Below the pieces are notes generated by a model. That model was not told the origin of the DNA. It saw only the letters and a program-made list of their open reading frames with translations, and did not search any database. A DNA stretch of 64,000 nucleotides from Tetragenococcus halophilus (lineage in GTDB: Bacteria > Bacillota > Bacilli > Lactobacillales > Enterococcaceae): contig NZ_JAKEIT010000008.1 in the NCBI RefSeq assembly GCF_021474685.1, positions 1 through 64,000 of the forward strand, written 5' to 3'. This document shows, piece after piece, positions 48,575 to 58,437 of the stretch (the first letter of the stretch is position 1; each line of letters starts with the position of its first letter). The translations under genes were made by a program, and so were the position numbers.

Positions 48575-49450
48575 TTATTTTACTACGATAGCATATTTTG
48601 TATGGAATGTACCATGTGCTGCTAATTTTTGGATTCCCACTTTTTCTGTCAAATCACCACTTGTCTCTGTTGTATCAGCAATGCCAACCCAAGGTTCAAG
48701 GCATACAAAAGGCGATTGTGTAGGATAAGTAGACCAAATACCAACATAGGAAAAATCTTTAAAAGTTAATGTAACAGAATGTGATGATTTCTCACTACGA
48801 ATCGTAAAAGAGTTCAAACCTTTTGTTTCATAAATCAATGCATCATTTTTAAATAATTCATGATTTAAAGCAATCGAAGTATTGGTTTGACCTAAAGTCC
48901 GCTGTTGTAAGTCAATCAAACCATCTTTTAACGGTAGGTTGATTCTTGACTTCATCGGCGAAGGATCCACAAAATAATCTGTAAAGGACAAATGTTCTTC
49001 TAAAGGTACATTAAAAGCTGGGTGACCACCGATAGAAAAATACATTTCTTCATCGGTGGTATTTTTTACTTGATAGTTTACTGTTAAACCATCACCGCCC
49101 AAGCTATAGCCAATAATTAATTCAAACTCAAAGGGATATACTTTTTTTGTTTCTTCCGTGCTTTTTAAACGAAAACTAGCTGCATCTTCTCTTTGTTCGA
49201 TTACCTCAAAATCCATATCTCTGGCAAATCCGTGTTGTGATAAATGATAACTTTTACCCTTATAGACATAAGTATTGTCTTTTAATGAACCGACGATGGG
49301 AAACAAAACTGGCGCATGTCTTTTCCAATAATTTGGATCAGCTTGCCAAATATATTCAATATCAGCGTCTTTACGTTTTAAACTCGCTAATTCAGCGCCT
49401 TTTTCATTGAGAACTGCTTTTAAATGATCCGTTTCAATCGTAAGTACCAT
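48575..49450 (-). CDS. Aldose 1-epimerase family protein (LacX-like)
   Basis: A 291-residue beta-sandwich sugar mutarotase-like protein. HAPVLFPIVGSL, SQHGFARDMDF and ISIGGHPAFNVPL-type motifs (SIGGHPAFNVPL here) mark the LacX/YeaD side of the family; the His in HGFARD and the Glu near EPWVGIAD are candidates for catalysis. The substrate is unknown, and no lac or gal genes are adjacent. It lies downstream of codY by about 25 nt and may be cotranscribed. Confidence 0.88.
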   Translation of the reverse strand: MVLTIETDHLKAVLNEKGAELASLKRKDADIEYIWQADPNYWKRHAPVLFPIVGSLKDNTYVYKGKSYHLSQHGFARDMDFEVIEQREDAASFRLKSTEETKKVYPFEFELIIGYSLGGDGLTVNYQVKNTTDEEMYFSIGGHPAFNVPLEEHLSFTDYFVDPSPMKSRINLPLKDGLIDLQQRTLGQTNTSIALNHELFKNDALIYETKGLNSFTIRSEKSSHSVTLTFKDFSYVGIWSTYPTQSPFVCLEPWVGIADTTETSGDLTEKVGIQKLAAHGTFHTKYAIVVK

Positions 49451-49474
49451 CGCATATTCCTCTTTTCTCCAAAG

Positions 49475-50260
49475 TTAGGCTTTATCTAATTCATCTTTAA
49501 AGCGATGATTTAAAACTTTCAGATAAGTTCCTTTCATACCTAATGAACGTGATTCAATAATACCTGCCGATTCAAGTTTGCGCAAAGCATTGACGATAAC
49601 AGAACGAGTGATACCGATCTTATCGGCAATATTTGAAGCCGTTAAACGTCCTTCATCACCATCTAAAGCTTCAAAAATCGCTTGAACAGCTTTTAATTCA
49701 CTATAAGAAAGCGTACCAACCGCCATTTGTACAGCTGTTGTACTACGCACATCTTCTTCAATGCTTCGTGATTTTTGGTATAAGATTTGCATGCCAACAA
49801 CGGTTGCACTGTATTCTGCTAAAACCAAATCATCGTCATCAAAGGGCTGTTCAATACGTGATAAGATAATTGTTCCTAAACGTTCACCAGCACCGAAGAT
49901 CGGAACCACAGTGGTTAAACCATTAGGGTATTTTTCACGCAATTCCACCGGAAAAGCAGTCATATCACTTTCAATGGTAATATTAGCCTCTGTTGATTTC
50001 AATTGATCGACCATATTCGCATAGCTTGTAGGAAATTGCTTTTGTAAAAACATATTTTTGACACGTTCATTATTTACATCCAGTATTTCCGTAAACCCTA
50101 AGACACTACCATCAGCACTAATAATGTAGGTATTACTATTTAAAATATCTCCTAATACATCCGCCATTTCACCGTAAGGTAAGTCCGAATCTGTGTTAAA
50201 AGTGTTATTTTGCTGCAATAACTCATTAATTTTTCTTGTTTGTTCTAAAAGTGTACTCAT
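49475..50260 (-). CDS. codY: GTP- and branched-chain-amino-acid-sensing repressor CodY
   Basis: Global regulator of nutrient-limitation genes. 261 residues: an N-terminal GAF domain (about 1-155, with VPIFGAGERLGTIILSR) and a C-terminal winged helix with SNIADKIGITRSVIVNALRK and GMKGTY. The helix-turn-helix is essentially identical to Bacillus CodY. It is the last gene of xerC-hslV-hslU-codY, the conserved Firmicutes order. Start ATG 50260 is 6 nt from GGAG; an ATG one codon upstream is too close. Confidence 0.97.
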   Translation of the reverse strand: MSTLLEQTRKINELLQQNNTFNTDSDLPYGEMADVLGDILNSNTYIISADGSVLGFTEILDVNNERVKNMFLQKQFPTSYANMVDQLKSTEANITIESDMTAFPVELREKYPNGLTTVVPIFGAGERLGTIILSRIEQPFDDDDLVLAEYSATVVGMQILYQKSRSIEEDVRSTTAVQMAVGTLSYSELKAVQAIFEALDGDEGRLTASNIADKIGITRSVIVNALRKLESAGIIESRSLGMKGTYLKVLNHRFKDELDKA

Positions 50261-50301
50261 CATCTTCTCCTTTACTTACTTTCCAACTATTCGACAAATT
50301 T

Positions 50302-51705
50302 TTACAGAATGTAACGACTTAAATCCTTATTTTTAGCAATATCAGACAATTTATCTTCAACATATGCTTCTGTGATTTGGATTTCTCCCATTTGCATGTC
50401 AGAAGCTTCAAATAATAGGTCTTCTAATAATCTTTCTAAAATGGTGTGCAACCGTCTAGCGCCGATATTATCGGTGTCACGATTAACTTCAAAAGCAATA
50501 TTGGCAATTTTTTCAATCGCTTCTTTAGTAAATGTCACACTTACATTTTCAGTTTCTAATAAAGCAACGTATTGCTTAACTAAGGCGTTATTAGGTTCTT
50601 TTAGAATCTTAACAAAGTCTTCAGCGTTTAGATCATTTAATTCAACGCGAATTGGAAAGCGTCCTTGTAATTCAGGAATGAGATCACTTGGTTTAGATAC
50701 ATGGAAAGCACCAGAAGCAATGAACAAAATATGATCTGTTTGTAAAGCACCATATTTTGTATTTACTTGTGAGCCCTCAACGATCGGTAAGATGTCTCTT
50801 TGAACACCTTCTCTGGAAACATCACCAGATTGTTCTGATTTGGCCGTAACTTTATCAATTTCATCAATAAAGATAATACCGCTAGATTCAGCTAATTTAA
50901 TCGCTTCACTATGAATATCAGCATCATTAACTAATTTTGCTGATTCTTCTTGGATTAAAAGCTCTCTGGCATCTTTTACCGGCAAAGTACGATCAACTTT
51001 TTTATTAGGTTTTAATTGAGAGAATGCTTCACTTAAGTCAATTCCCATTTGTTCTAAGCCATTATTCATCATTGGGTTTTGGCTTTTTTCTTCTTCTACT
51101 TGGATGGTAACTTCGCGATTATCCAAAACCCCTTTTTGTAATTGTTCAAAAATAGCTTGGCGATTACTTCTAATTTCTTCAGTTAATTCTTCTTCAGGTT
51201 CTTCATTTTCTTGTTGTTGATTTGGGTTAAACATATTCATCATTTGTTCATAGGGATTTTGATTGTTCTTCTTTTCTTTTTTGATCCCTGGTGCTAAAGC
51301 TTTAGCTAAACGACGGTTGGCTTTTTTCTCTGCTTGGCTGTAAACACCACTATATTTTTCTTTTTTAACAATTTGAATTGCATTTTCAACCAAATCACGC
51401 ACCATAGATTCTACATCACGACCTACATAACCGACTTCGGTGAATTTCGTCGCTTCTACTTTTACAAAAGGTGCTGAAATGGTTTTTGCTAGACGTCGCG
51501 CAATTTCTGTTTTCCCAACGCCGGTAGGCCCGATCATCAAAATGTTTTTAGGGGTAACGTCTTGTTGCATTTGTTCTTCTAACTGTAAACGTCGATAGCG
51601 ATTGCGTAAAGCCACCGCTACTGATTTTTTCGCCTGATCTTGGCCAATAATATAACTGTCTAATTCATTTACTATCTCTTTAGGTGTTTTTTCTCGATTT
51701 GGCAT
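50302..51705 (-). CDS. hslU: HslU, ATPase of the HslUV protease
   Basis: AAA+ unfoldase that feeds substrates to HslV. 467 residues: Walker [10 protein letters not shown] near residue 50-58, an I-domain insertion rich in Glu/Gln (about 130-240, [18 protein letters not shown]), Walker [12 protein letters not shown], and the C-terminal tail ending in a hydrophobic RYIL that docks into HslV. ATG 51705 follows the hslV stop by 4 nt, with GGAGG about 12 nt upstream inside hslV. Sometimes called clpY. Confidence 0.96.
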   Translation of the reverse strand: MPNREKTPKEIVNELDSYIIGQDQAKKSVAVALRNRYRRLQLEEQMQQDVTPKNILMIGPTGVGKTEIARRLAKTISAPFVKVEATKFTEVGYVGRDVESMVRDLVENAIQIVKKEKYSGVYSQAEKKANRRLAKALAPGIKKEKKNNQNPYEQMMNMFNPNQQQENEEPEEELTEEIRSNRQAIFEQLQKGVLDNREVTIQVEEEKSQNPMMNNGLEQMGIDLSEAFSQLKPNKKVDRTLPVKDARELLIQEESAKLVNDADIHSEAIKLAESSGIIFIDEIDKVTAKSEQSGDVSREGVQRDILPIVEGSQVNTKYGALQTDHILFIASGAFHVSKPSDLIPELQGRFPIRVELNDLNAEDFVKILKEPNNALVKQYVALLETENVSVTFTKEAIEKIANIAFEVNRDTDNIGARRLHTILERLLEDLLFEASDMQMGEIQITEAYVEDKLSDIAKNKDLSRYIL

Positions 51706-51709
51706 AAAA

Positions 51710-52255
51710 TTAACATTCCTCCACATTAATGTCATGGTTGGTAAAAATACAAATGTCTGCTGCGATATTCAAGGCATTTTCTGCAATTTCTTTAGCGGAC
51801 AATTTATCACTGGCATATTTACGCATCGCTCTAGCAGAAGCTAATGCAAAATTTCCCCCAGAGCCAATCGCCAAAATGCCATCGTCTGGAGTAATCACTT
51901 CGCCGGTACCTGAAACAAGTAACATTTCATCTTTATTCATAACGATCAGCATTGCTTCAAGCTTTTGCATTGAACGTTGTGTGCGCCACTCTTGCGCTAA
52001 TTCAACAGCCGCTCTTTGTAAATTTCCATGATATTCATTTAGTTTTTCTTCAAATTTTTCTTCTAGAGTAAATGCGTCAGCTACGCTACCAGCAAAGCCG
52101 ACAACAACCTCTCCATTATAGATACGACGTACTTTTTGGGCCGTACCTTTCATAACAACTTGTTCTCCCATCGTTACTTGGCCATCTCCAGCCATAGCAA
52201 ATTTGCCGTCTTTTTCAACCGCGCATATCGTTGTTGAATGAAATTGTGATTCCAT
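51710..52255 (-). CDS. hslV: HslV peptidase subunit
   Basis: N-terminal threonine peptidase of the HslUV complex. 181 residues with [29 protein letters not shown] and [20 protein letters not shown]. The catalytic Thr should be T8 or T9 ([13 protein letters not shown]), so a short propeptide is removed. It is 31 nt upstream of the end of xerC and 4 nt before hslU, in the conserved block. Sometimes called clpQ. Confidence 0.96.
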   Translation of the reverse strand: MESQFHSTTICAVEKDGKFAMAGDGQVTMGEQVVMKGTAQKVRRIYNGEVVVGFAGSVADAFTLEEKFEEKLNEYHGNLQRAAVELAQEWRTQRSMQKLEAMLIVMNKDEMLLVSGTGEVITPDDGILAIGSGGNFALASARAMRKYASDKLSAKEIAENALNIAADICIFTNHDINVEEC

Positions 52256-52286
52256 TATATTTGTTCCTCCTAATTTTCATTTAGTT

Positions 52287-53183
52287 TCATGCTCTTGGAT
52301 GAAACTGACGATAATTTTTTTGTAGGTTTTCTTTTGTTACATGCGTATAAATTTGTGTTGTTGATAAATTAGCATGCCCTAGTAGCTCTTGAACCGTCCG
52401 CAAATCAGCTCCATTATTTAATAAATGAGTAGCAAAAGTATGTCGTAACATATGCGGATGAATTTGTGAGTCCAAGCTACTTTTTTTGATCACCTGATTT
52501 AAGGCATACTCAATACCCGTTGAAGTGATGCCATCACCTAAACGGTTAACAAAAACATATGCATGATCTTTATGGTATTTTTCCATCAAAAAAGCACGTC
52601 CTTCAGATAAATACACATCTAAGGCTTCTTGTGCATAGGCGCCAAAGGGCACGTAACGATCCTTATTTCCTTTTCCATGGATAAACAATACACTGTTTTC
52701 CCAATCAATTTGCTCAAGCGTCAATGAAGCGCACTCACTAACTCGCAAACCAGAACCATATAAGACCTCTAATAAAGCACGATCTCTTTGTTGCAAAGGT
52801 TTGTTTCCTTGAACACTGTCAAATAACACTTCAATTTCTTTTTCATAAAAAAAGCGAGGCAGTTTGACATTCTTTTTTTTCAAGTGAACATAAGAAAAGG
52901 GATTTTCTTCTATCACTTCATGCTTTAATAAAAAATGATAGAAAGAACGTAAGCTGGCAATTTTACGGCTGACTGTATTACGACTATAATTTTGTTCATT
53001 TAATTCACTTAAATAAACGCGCACATCGCGATGATCAATCTGCAAATAATCAGCATCTCCAGAGTCTTTTAAAAAGACAAAGAAATTGTCGATATCTTCT
53101 TTATAAGCCTCTTTTGTTTTTTCAGAATAACCACGCTCAACGGTGAGATAGCGGTAATATTCCTTTGGCCAATCTTTTGTCAT
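52287..53183 (-). CDS. xerC: Tyrosine recombinase XerC
   Basis: Site-specific recombinase that resolves chromosome dimers. 298 residues: an N-terminal SAM-like DNA-binding domain (about 5-90) and a catalytic domain with R147 in GSGLRVSE, K171 in HGKGNKDR, H244 and R247 in HPHMLRHTF, H270 in LLGHANLS, and nucleophile Y279. ATG 53183 has GAGG 9 nt upstream; the in-frame frame before it is basic and unrelated. Its place between topA and hslV identifies the housekeeping XerC (CodV), not a phage integrase. Confidence 0.95.
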   Translation of the reverse strand: MTKDWPKEYYRYLTVERGYSEKTKEAYKEDIDNFFVFLKDSGDADYLQIDHRDVRVYLSELNEQNYSRNTVSRKIASLRSFYHFLLKHEVIEENPFSYVHLKKKNVKLPRFFYEKEIEVLFDSVQGNKPLQQRDRALLEVLYGSGLRVSECASLTLEQIDWENSVLFIHGKGNKDRYVPFGAYAQEALDVYLSEGRAFLMEKYHKDHAYVFVNRLGDGITSTGIEYALNQVIKKSSLDSQIHPHMLRHTFATHLLNNGADLRTVQELLGHANLSTTQIYTHVTKENLQKNYRQFHPRA

Positions 53184-53215
53184 CTTGCACTTCCTCTTTT
53201 TCCTATTTCTTCTAA

Positions 53216-53244
53216 AATGTAGCATAGAACGGATAAAAATACAA
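53216..53244 (-). promoter_or_regulatory. Promoter of xerC-hslVU-codY
   Basis: TTGTAT (53239-53244) and TACATT (53216-53221) with a 17-nt spacer. Predicted start about 25 nt before the xerC ATG. Confidence 0.55.
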
Positions 53245-53332
53245 ATAAACTGTCAGAATTTAACCAATATTTCAAATTCTGCTCACAATTGAAAAAATTA
53301 TGAATTTTATTTCTATCCATTTTTTTAAAGCG

Positions 53333-53374
53333 GAAAAAATCCATAATGCCATATGACATCATGGAAATTTTTTC
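53333..53374 (-). terminator. Intrinsic terminator after topA
   Basis: A stem of about 12 bp with a 2-nt bulge (53333-53344, 53361-53374). It ends against the topA stop; U-rich arm on the minus strand. Confidence 0.7.
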
Positions 53375-53375
53375 A

Positions 53376-55454
53376 TTATTTCTGTTCATCTTCTTTATAA
53401 TCACAGTTGGAACAAACAACTTGTTTACTAGCTTTTTTCTTTTTCTCGACTAGATAATGATCGCATTTCGGACAATTGCGACCGACTGGTTTATTCCAAG
53501 AAATAAAGTCACAATCAGGATAACGTTCACAGCCATAAAAGATACGGTTTTTCTTTGATTTTCTTTCAATGACTTGTCCTTTTTGACATTTAGGGCAGGT
53601 TACTCCGATTTCTTTGACGATCGGTTTGGTATTACGGCATTCGGGGAAATTACTACAAGCGTAAAATTTACCGTATCTGCCTAATTTAATAACCATTGGA
53701 TGCCCGCAAACATCACAGTCAAAACCAGCTGGTTCATCTTTAATCTCGATCTTTTCCATTTTTTCTTCCGCAGTTTCCAATTCTTTTTCAAATGGTTGAT
53801 AGAAACGATCGATGACTTTGACCCACTCTTCTTTTCCTTCCTCAATATGGTCTAAGTCCTCTTCCATTCCAGCTGTAAAGGATGCATCGACAATTTCAGG
53901 AAAGAAATCTTCAATAAGGTTGTTGACGATTTCACCTAATTCAGTAGGTTCGAACCGCTTTTGTGTAAGTTTAACGTAATAACGTTTCTGAATTGTTTGT
54001 AAAGTCGGCGCATAAGTAGATGGCCGTCCAACACCATTTTCTTCCAAGGTCCGAATGAGCGTTGCTTCACTAAAACGAGCAGGAGGTTGAGTAAAGTGTT
54101 GGTTAGGCGTAATGTCTTCTGATTGTACAATATCACCAGATGCTAGTTCTGGCAAAACATTTTCCTTATCCTTCTTACCATCATCTCGACCTTCAACATA
54201 CACTTCCATAAAACCTTTAAATTTCACTTTAGAGCCATTTGCCACAAAAATAACGCCATTTTGATCTAAGGTAGCTTTGACTGTATCAAGAATGGCTGGT
54301 TTCATTTGACTGGCGATAAAGCGCGACCAAATCAAGCGGTATAACTTCAGTTGATCTTTATCTAAATGCTTTTCAATTTCTTCTGGGCTACGCATCGCAC
54401 TTGTTGGACGAATCGCTTCGTGAGCATCCTGTGCGCCCTGCACATTTTTTAATTTCTTATTGCTATGAGCAGCATAGTTTTTACCATAGGTCTGTTCTAT
54501 AAAATCTGTCGCTTCTTGTTTAGCAGTATCAGAAATTCTTTTAGAATCAGTACGCATATAAGTGATTAAACCAGTCGTACCGCCTTTTCCTAAAGAGATT
54601 CCTTCATATAACTGTTGCGCAACCATCATTGTTTTGCCTGTCCGAAAATTCAATTTACGAGCGGCTTCTTGTTGCAGACTACTTGTGGTAAAAGGTGCGG
54701 CTGGATTTCTTTTACGTTCTTTTTTTTCAACCTTAGTTACATTATAATCTTTGCCAGATAGACGTTGAGTAACTTCCTTAACTGCATCTTCATTAGGTAA
54801 TTTTTTCTTCTTGCCGTCAACACCCCAGAAATTGGCCTTGAATTTTTTCCGACCTTTTTTAAAATTACCATCAATACTCCAGTACTCTTCTGGTGTAAAA
54901 TTACGAATTTCTTTTTCTCGGTCAATGATCATTTTAAGAGCAACTGATTGCACACGACCTGCACTCAAACCTTTTTTTACCTTGCGCCAAAGAATCGGGC
55001 TGATAGAGTAACCAACCAAACGATCCAACACGCGACGTGCTTGTTGCGCATCAATCAAGTCTAAGTCAATTGTTCTGGGTTCTTTAAAGGCTGCTTTAAC
55101 AGCATCTTTAGTAATTTCATTGAAGACCACACGATTTTTATCATGAGGGTCTAAACCTAAAATATAAGACAAGTGCCAAGCAATAGCTTCCCCTTCTCTA
55201 TCCGGGTCACTAGCAAGGTAAACTTTTTCTGCTTTTTTTGCATGTTTTTTTAAATCTTTAATCACATCGCCTTTACCACGAATCGTGATATAATAAGGCT
55301 CATAGTTGTTTTCAACGTCGATCCCCATTTTACTTTTTGGTAAATCACGAACATGTCCAACACTGGCTACAACTTTATAATTACGGCCAAGATATTTTTC
55401 AATCGTTTTAGCTTTTGCTGGTGATTCCACAATCACCAAATATTTATAAGCCAT
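53376..55454 (-). CDS. topA: DNA topoisomerase I
   Basis: Type IA enzyme that relaxes negative supercoils. 692 residues: TOPRIM ([17 protein letters not shown] and [15 protein letters not shown]), active tyrosine Y299 in [14 protein letters not shown], and three C-terminal zinc ribbons, each with CxxC pairs ([10 protein letters not shown]..., [11 protein letters not shown]..., [10 protein letters not shown]...CSNC). It is full length. A textbook promoter lies 74-102 nt upstream, and the ribosome site is AAAGGGG. Confidence 0.97.
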   Translation of the reverse strand: MAYKYLVIVESPAKAKTIEKYLGRNYKVVASVGHVRDLPKSKMGIDVENNYEPYYITIRGKGDVIKDLKKHAKKAEKVYLASDPDREGEAIAWHLSYILGLDPHDKNRVVFNEITKDAVKAAFKEPRTIDLDLIDAQQARRVLDRLVGYSISPILWRKVKKGLSAGRVQSVALKMIIDREKEIRNFTPEEYWSIDGNFKKGRKKFKANFWGVDGKKKKLPNEDAVKEVTQRLSGKDYNVTKVEKKERKRNPAAPFTTSSLQQEAARKLNFRTGKTMMVAQQLYEGISLGKGGTTGLITYMRTDSKRISDTAKQEATDFIEQTYGKNYAAHSNKKLKNVQGAQDAHEAIRPTSAMRSPEEIEKHLDKDQLKLYRLIWSRFIASQMKPAILDTVKATLDQNGVIFVANGSKVKFKGFMEVYVEGRDDGKKDKENVLPELASGDIVQSEDITPNQHFTQPPARFSEATLIRTLEENGVGRPSTYAPTLQTIQKRYYVKLTQKRFEPTELGEIVNNLIEDFFPEIVDASFTAGMEEDLDHIEEGKEEWVKVIDRFYQPFEKELETAEEKMEKIEIKDEPAGFDCDVCGHPMVIKLGRYGKFYACSNFPECRNTKPIVKEIGVTCPKCQKGQVIERKSKKNRIFYGCERYPDCDFISWNKPVGRNCPKCDHYLVEKKKKASKQVVCSNCDYKEDEQK

Positions 55455-55527
55455 TAAAAGGCCCCTTTCGTAAATGGTTTATGCTATATATCGTGCCATT
55501 TAATTTTCGAATAACAAATCGTAGCCT

Positions 55528-55556
55528 ATCATAGCCATTTGAAATGAGTTTGTCAA
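55528..55556 (-). promoter_or_regulatory. Sigma-A promoter of topA
   Basis: A perfect TTGACA (55551-55556), a 17-nt spacer and TATGAT (55528-55533). The TSS would fall about 65 nt before the start codon. Confidence 0.75.
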
Positions 55557-55587
55557 GAAAGGAAACACATAGACCTTAAATACTGCT

Positions 55588-56466
55588 TTAAAAATTAGGC
55601 AATTCTTCTAAAATATCTTGTACTGAAATCACGCATTTGGCACCGTCTTGAATAAGGCGATGACAACCATCAGATTGCCCAGTTAAAATTTCACCTGGTA
55701 TAGCAAAAACTTCTTTTCCATAATCTAGTGCTAATTGAGCAGTAATCAAAGATCCACTACGTTCCTTTGCTTCGACAACGCAAGTTGCTTTACTTAAACC
55801 CGCGATAATTCGATTCCGCATAGGAAAATGATTTTTACGAATGGGTGTACCTTGCGGGTATTCACTTAAAACTAAATGATTTTTCTTCATTTCACCAAAA
55901 AGCGAACTAACCTCTCTGGGATAACAAATATCCAAACCACATCCAACAACACCGATTGTTAAACCGCCCGAGCGGATCGTCATCTCATGGCTCATCCGAT
56001 CAACACCTCTTGCTAAGCCACTTACAATCACAAACTGCCGCTTTACAATAGAAGGAAGTAATTTACTGATAACCTGTGTTGAATATTTACTCGCTTGTCG
56101 CGCACCTACAAAAGCTAAACGTGGATAATCTAACAAGTCTAAATTTCCTCTATAAAAGATCACTAATGGAGGATAAGGAAGCTCTAGTAATTCTGCTGGA
56201 TAATCTGATGATAACCAAGTGACATATTGCTGATCTTGTAATTTTTCTTTTAACCAATCATCAGTAATTTCTCGAAAACTTTGCCGGAACATTCCCTTGT
56301 ATCGATCGATTTGTGCAATCTGTATCACATCTTCCACAAAAAAGTTTTCAGCCTGAAATTTTTCATAAAATTTCACGATTTTCCATTTTCCAATTAAACC
56401 GATCCCTTTACAATAAGTTAATTTTAATACCGTTTTTTCGATCATCGACAATTCTTCATAATTCAA
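55588..56466 (-). CDS. dprA: DNA processing protein DprA
   Basis: Loads RecA on incoming single-stranded DNA during transformation. 292 residues with the SMF Rossmann fold: FVGARQASKYS, VSGLARGVDRMSHE, GGLTIGVVGCGLDICYP and NRIIAGLSKATCVVEA. The start is TTG 56466, with AGAGGGGG 7 nt upstream. That ribosome site is one arm of a hairpin between rnhB and dprA, so translation from read-through transcripts should be blocked. No other competence gene is in the window. Confidence 0.94.
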   Translation of the reverse strand: MNYEELSMIEKTVLKLTYCKGIGLIGKWKIVKFYEKFQAENFFVEDVIQIAQIDRYKGMFRQSFREITDDWLKEKLQDQQYVTWLSSDYPAELLELPYPPLVIFYRGNLDLLDYPRLAFVGARQASKYSTQVISKLLPSIVKRQFVIVSGLARGVDRMSHEMTIRSGGLTIGVVGCGLDICYPREVSSLFGEMKKNHLVLSEYPQGTPIRKNHFPMRNRIIAGLSKATCVVEAKERSGSLITAQLALDYGKEVFAIPGEILTGQSDGCHRLIQDGAKCVISVQDILEELPNF

Positions 56467-56467
56467 A

Positions 56468-56521
56468 AAAATCCCCCTCTTTTTAAGTATTTATTAATAA
56501 ATACGCAAAAAAGAGGGATTT
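56468..56521 (-). terminator. rnhB terminator hairpin that includes the dprA ribosome site
   Basis: Arms 56468-56484 and 56507-56521 pair over 14 bp with a 2-nt bulge. They enclose a perfect 18-bp palindrome, 56487-56504. The arm nearer dprA contains the SD AGAGGGGG on the minus strand (56473-56480). No clear promoter lies between this hairpin and the dprA start. Confidence 0.7.
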
Positions 56522-56526
56522 CTTTT

Positions 56527-57294
56527 TTATAAATATTTTTTTATTGGTGCATACGATTTACGATGAATGGCTGTAATACCATATTCTTTTAGTCCAGTTA
56601 AATGAGCCTTAGTGCCATAACCAGCATTTTTGTCAAAAGCATAATAAGGGTATATCTTATGATATTCTTTCATTAGCTGGTCACGATAAACTTTAGCAAT
56701 AATACTAGCAGCAGCGACCGATACACTTTTAGCATCGCCTTTTATGATTTTTTCTTGCGGAATATTAATATCTATAGACATCGCATCAATCAATAGATGA
56801 TCTGCTTTTACTGCCAAATTTTCCACCGCTTTTTTCATAGCCAGTTTACTTGCTTGATAAATATTTACTTGATCAATTTCTTCAGCAGAGATTTCGCCAA
56901 TTCCGATGGCCGTTGCTTGTTCTTTAATTTTATTGTCTAAATCTAAACGCTTCTTTTCATTAAGCTGTTTTGAATCATTGAGTCCTAAAATTTCACTAGT
57001 TTCGGGTAGAATAACCGCTGCTGCAACCACCGGCCCAGCCAGAGGCCCCCGCCCCACTTCGTCAATGCCAGCGATCAAATGATGACCTTGTTTGTAACAT
57101 GAACGTTCGAAAGCTTGCATACTATAAAACTGTTCTTTTAATGTTTCTTTTTGAGCTAAACGTTTTTCTAATTGCAGGAGAAGTTTTTGCACACCTTTAC
57201 GTTCGTCCATTTGTAACTGCTTAACATAAGGATCAGCCATTGTTTCAATATCTAATAAACGTGTTTTTATCTCAGAAATTGCCTCTTTTGCCAT
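56527..57294 (-). CDS. rnhB: Ribonuclease HII
   Basis: Removes RNA from RNA-DNA hybrids and misincorporated ribonucleotides. 255 residues: an N-terminal extension (about 1-70), then the catalytic core with LIAGIDEVGRGPLAGP (D and E ligands), the KGDAKSVSVAAASIIAKV segment and a GYGTKAHLTGLKEYG-like strand. Its ATG directly follows the TAG of rbgA, so the two are coupled. A hairpin follows 6 nt after its stop codon. Confidence 0.96.
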   Translation of the reverse strand: MAKEAISEIKTRLLDIETMADPYVKQLQMDERKGVQKLLLQLEKRLAQKETLKEQFYSMQAFERSCYKQGHHLIAGIDEVGRGPLAGPVVAAAVILPETSEILGLNDSKQLNEKKRLDLDNKIKEQATAIGIGEISAEEIDQVNIYQASKLAMKKAVENLAVKADHLLIDAMSIDINIPQEKIIKGDAKSVSVAAASIIAKVYRDQLMKEYHKIYPYYAFDKNAGYGTKAHLTGLKEYGITAIHRKSYAPIKKYL

Positions 57295-58143
57295 CTACTC
57301 ACTCATTTCTTCATAACGGTCTAAAGTATACTTACCCAACTTGCCTTCTCTTATATCATGGATTACACGCTGGCTTCCTTTATCGTAATCATCTTGAAAG
57401 CCTTGCTTTTTAGTAATCAACATTAATAGTTCAGCTGTAGAAAGTGCTAAATCTTCTGCAGACAATTGATAACGATCGGCAAGTTGCTCTGGATAAAATT
57501 GCTTGAAAAAATCCAGAGCATAAATAGCAATATCATCCTGATGAAATAATTGATCTTTAATTGCACCTGTTAATGCCAACTTTTTACCAATTTCTTGATC
57601 TTCAAATTTAGGCCATAAAATTCCCGGTGTATCTAATAACTCTAAATCTTTTTTATAACGTATCCATTGTTGACCTTTTGTTACACCTGGCTTATTTCCC
57701 GTCTGAGCCATTTTTTTCCCTGCCAGACGATTGAGTAATGTTGATTTTCCAACATTTGGAATACCGATTACCATAGCACGTATAGCTCTTGGTTTTAAAC
57801 CTTTTTCCTGTTCACGCTGCAGTTTTTCAGCGAGCGCTTCTTTTGTTTTTGGTAAGATAGCTTTACTACCCGTATTATCTTGTGAATTAATAGCAAGAGA
57901 AGCATAACCTTGCTTATTAAAATATGTTTCCCAGTTTTTTGTTTGCGCAGGATCAGCTAGATCCGCCTTATTGATTAATACAAGACGAGGCTTTTGTTGT
58001 AAAATTTCGTCTAGCATCGGATTTCTAGAAGAAACCGGAAGACGCCCGTCAACCAACTCAAAAACAATATCAACATGTTTTATTTTTTCGGACACTTGGC
58101 GCTTCGCCTTTGCCATATGGCCAGGAAACCATTGGATGGTCAT
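57295..58143 (-). CDS. rbgA: Ribosome biogenesis GTPase RbgA (YlqF)
   Basis: Circularly permuted GTPase needed for a late step in 50S assembly. 282 residues: G4 NKADL precedes G1 GIPNVGKSTLLNR and G3 DTPGI, and the N-terminal QWFPGHMAKA motif is present. It is the first gene of rbgA-rnhB, with AGGAG upstream of ATG and a TTGACA promoter. Confidence 0.96.
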   Translation of the reverse strand: MTIQWFPGHMAKAKRQVSEKIKHVDIVFELVDGRLPVSSRNPMLDEILQQKPRLVLINKADLADPAQTKNWETYFNKQGYASLAINSQDNTGSKAILPKTKEALAEKLQREQEKGLKPRAIRAMVIGIPNVGKSTLLNRLAGKKMAQTGNKPGVTKGQQWIRYKKDLELLDTPGILWPKFEDQEIGKKLALTGAIKDQLFHQDDIAIYALDFFKQFYPEQLADRYQLSAEDLALSTAELLMLITKKQGFQDDYDKGSQRVIHDIREGKLGKYTLDRYEEMSE

Positions 58144-58185
58144 ATGTAACCACGCTCCTTATTGTGAGAATGCTGTTTGTCAGCA

Positions 58186-58214
58186 ACATTATTTATCATA
58201 AACTTTTTTGTCAA
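58186..58214 (-). promoter_or_regulatory. Promoter of rbgA-rnhB
   Basis: TTGACA (58209-58214), a 17-nt spacer and TAATGT (58186-58191), about 40 nt before the rbgA ATG. Confidence 0.6.
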
Positions 58215-58242
58215 AGGTTTCAATTCTTTTAATTTCTCTTTT

Positions 58243-58368
58243 AAATATCACACCATTTAAAGTTCGTTCAAAACTAAGAGCCATATCCATAGTATTTAGT
58301 CCCAACTTCCCTAAAGTAAGGACCATTTGCTTAGCTTTTGGGCCTAACTTTATCAAAGAAAGGACTAT
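58243..58368. repeat. Three imperfect 42-bp tandem repeats
   Basis: The second (58301-58326 core) and first (58343-58368 core) units on the minus strand agree at 19 of 26 bases at a 42-bp offset; a third, weaker unit lies 42 bp further. On the minus strand each unit begins near ATG(G/A)(T/C) and the translated 14-residue period is visible (IVLSLIKLG, MVLTLGKLG, MALSFERTL). It lies between rbgA and lepB. Confidence 0.55.
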
Positions 58369-58394
58369 CATTTTTTCAATATATTTACCATAAA

Positions 58395-58433
58395 AAATCT
58401 TGCAAAGTCTGAATTTCCAACTTTACAAGATTT
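58395..58433 (-). terminator. Intrinsic terminator after lepB
   Basis: A 14-bp stem with one mismatch (58395-58408, 58420-58433) and an 11-nt loop, 5 nt past the lepB stop. Confidence 0.8.
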
Positions 58434-58437
58434 CTCT

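Noticed and set aside
52287-53183. Integrase of a mobile element
   Set aside because: The tyrosine recombinase lies in the conserved topA-xerC-hslVU-codY order and has XerC sequence features; no attachment sites or phage genes are near.
58189-58371. A 60-codon minus-strand frame across the 42-bp repeats
   Set aside because: It has no ribosome site, its 3' end runs into the rbgA promoter, and the opposite strand is equally open; I treat it as a consequence of the repeats.
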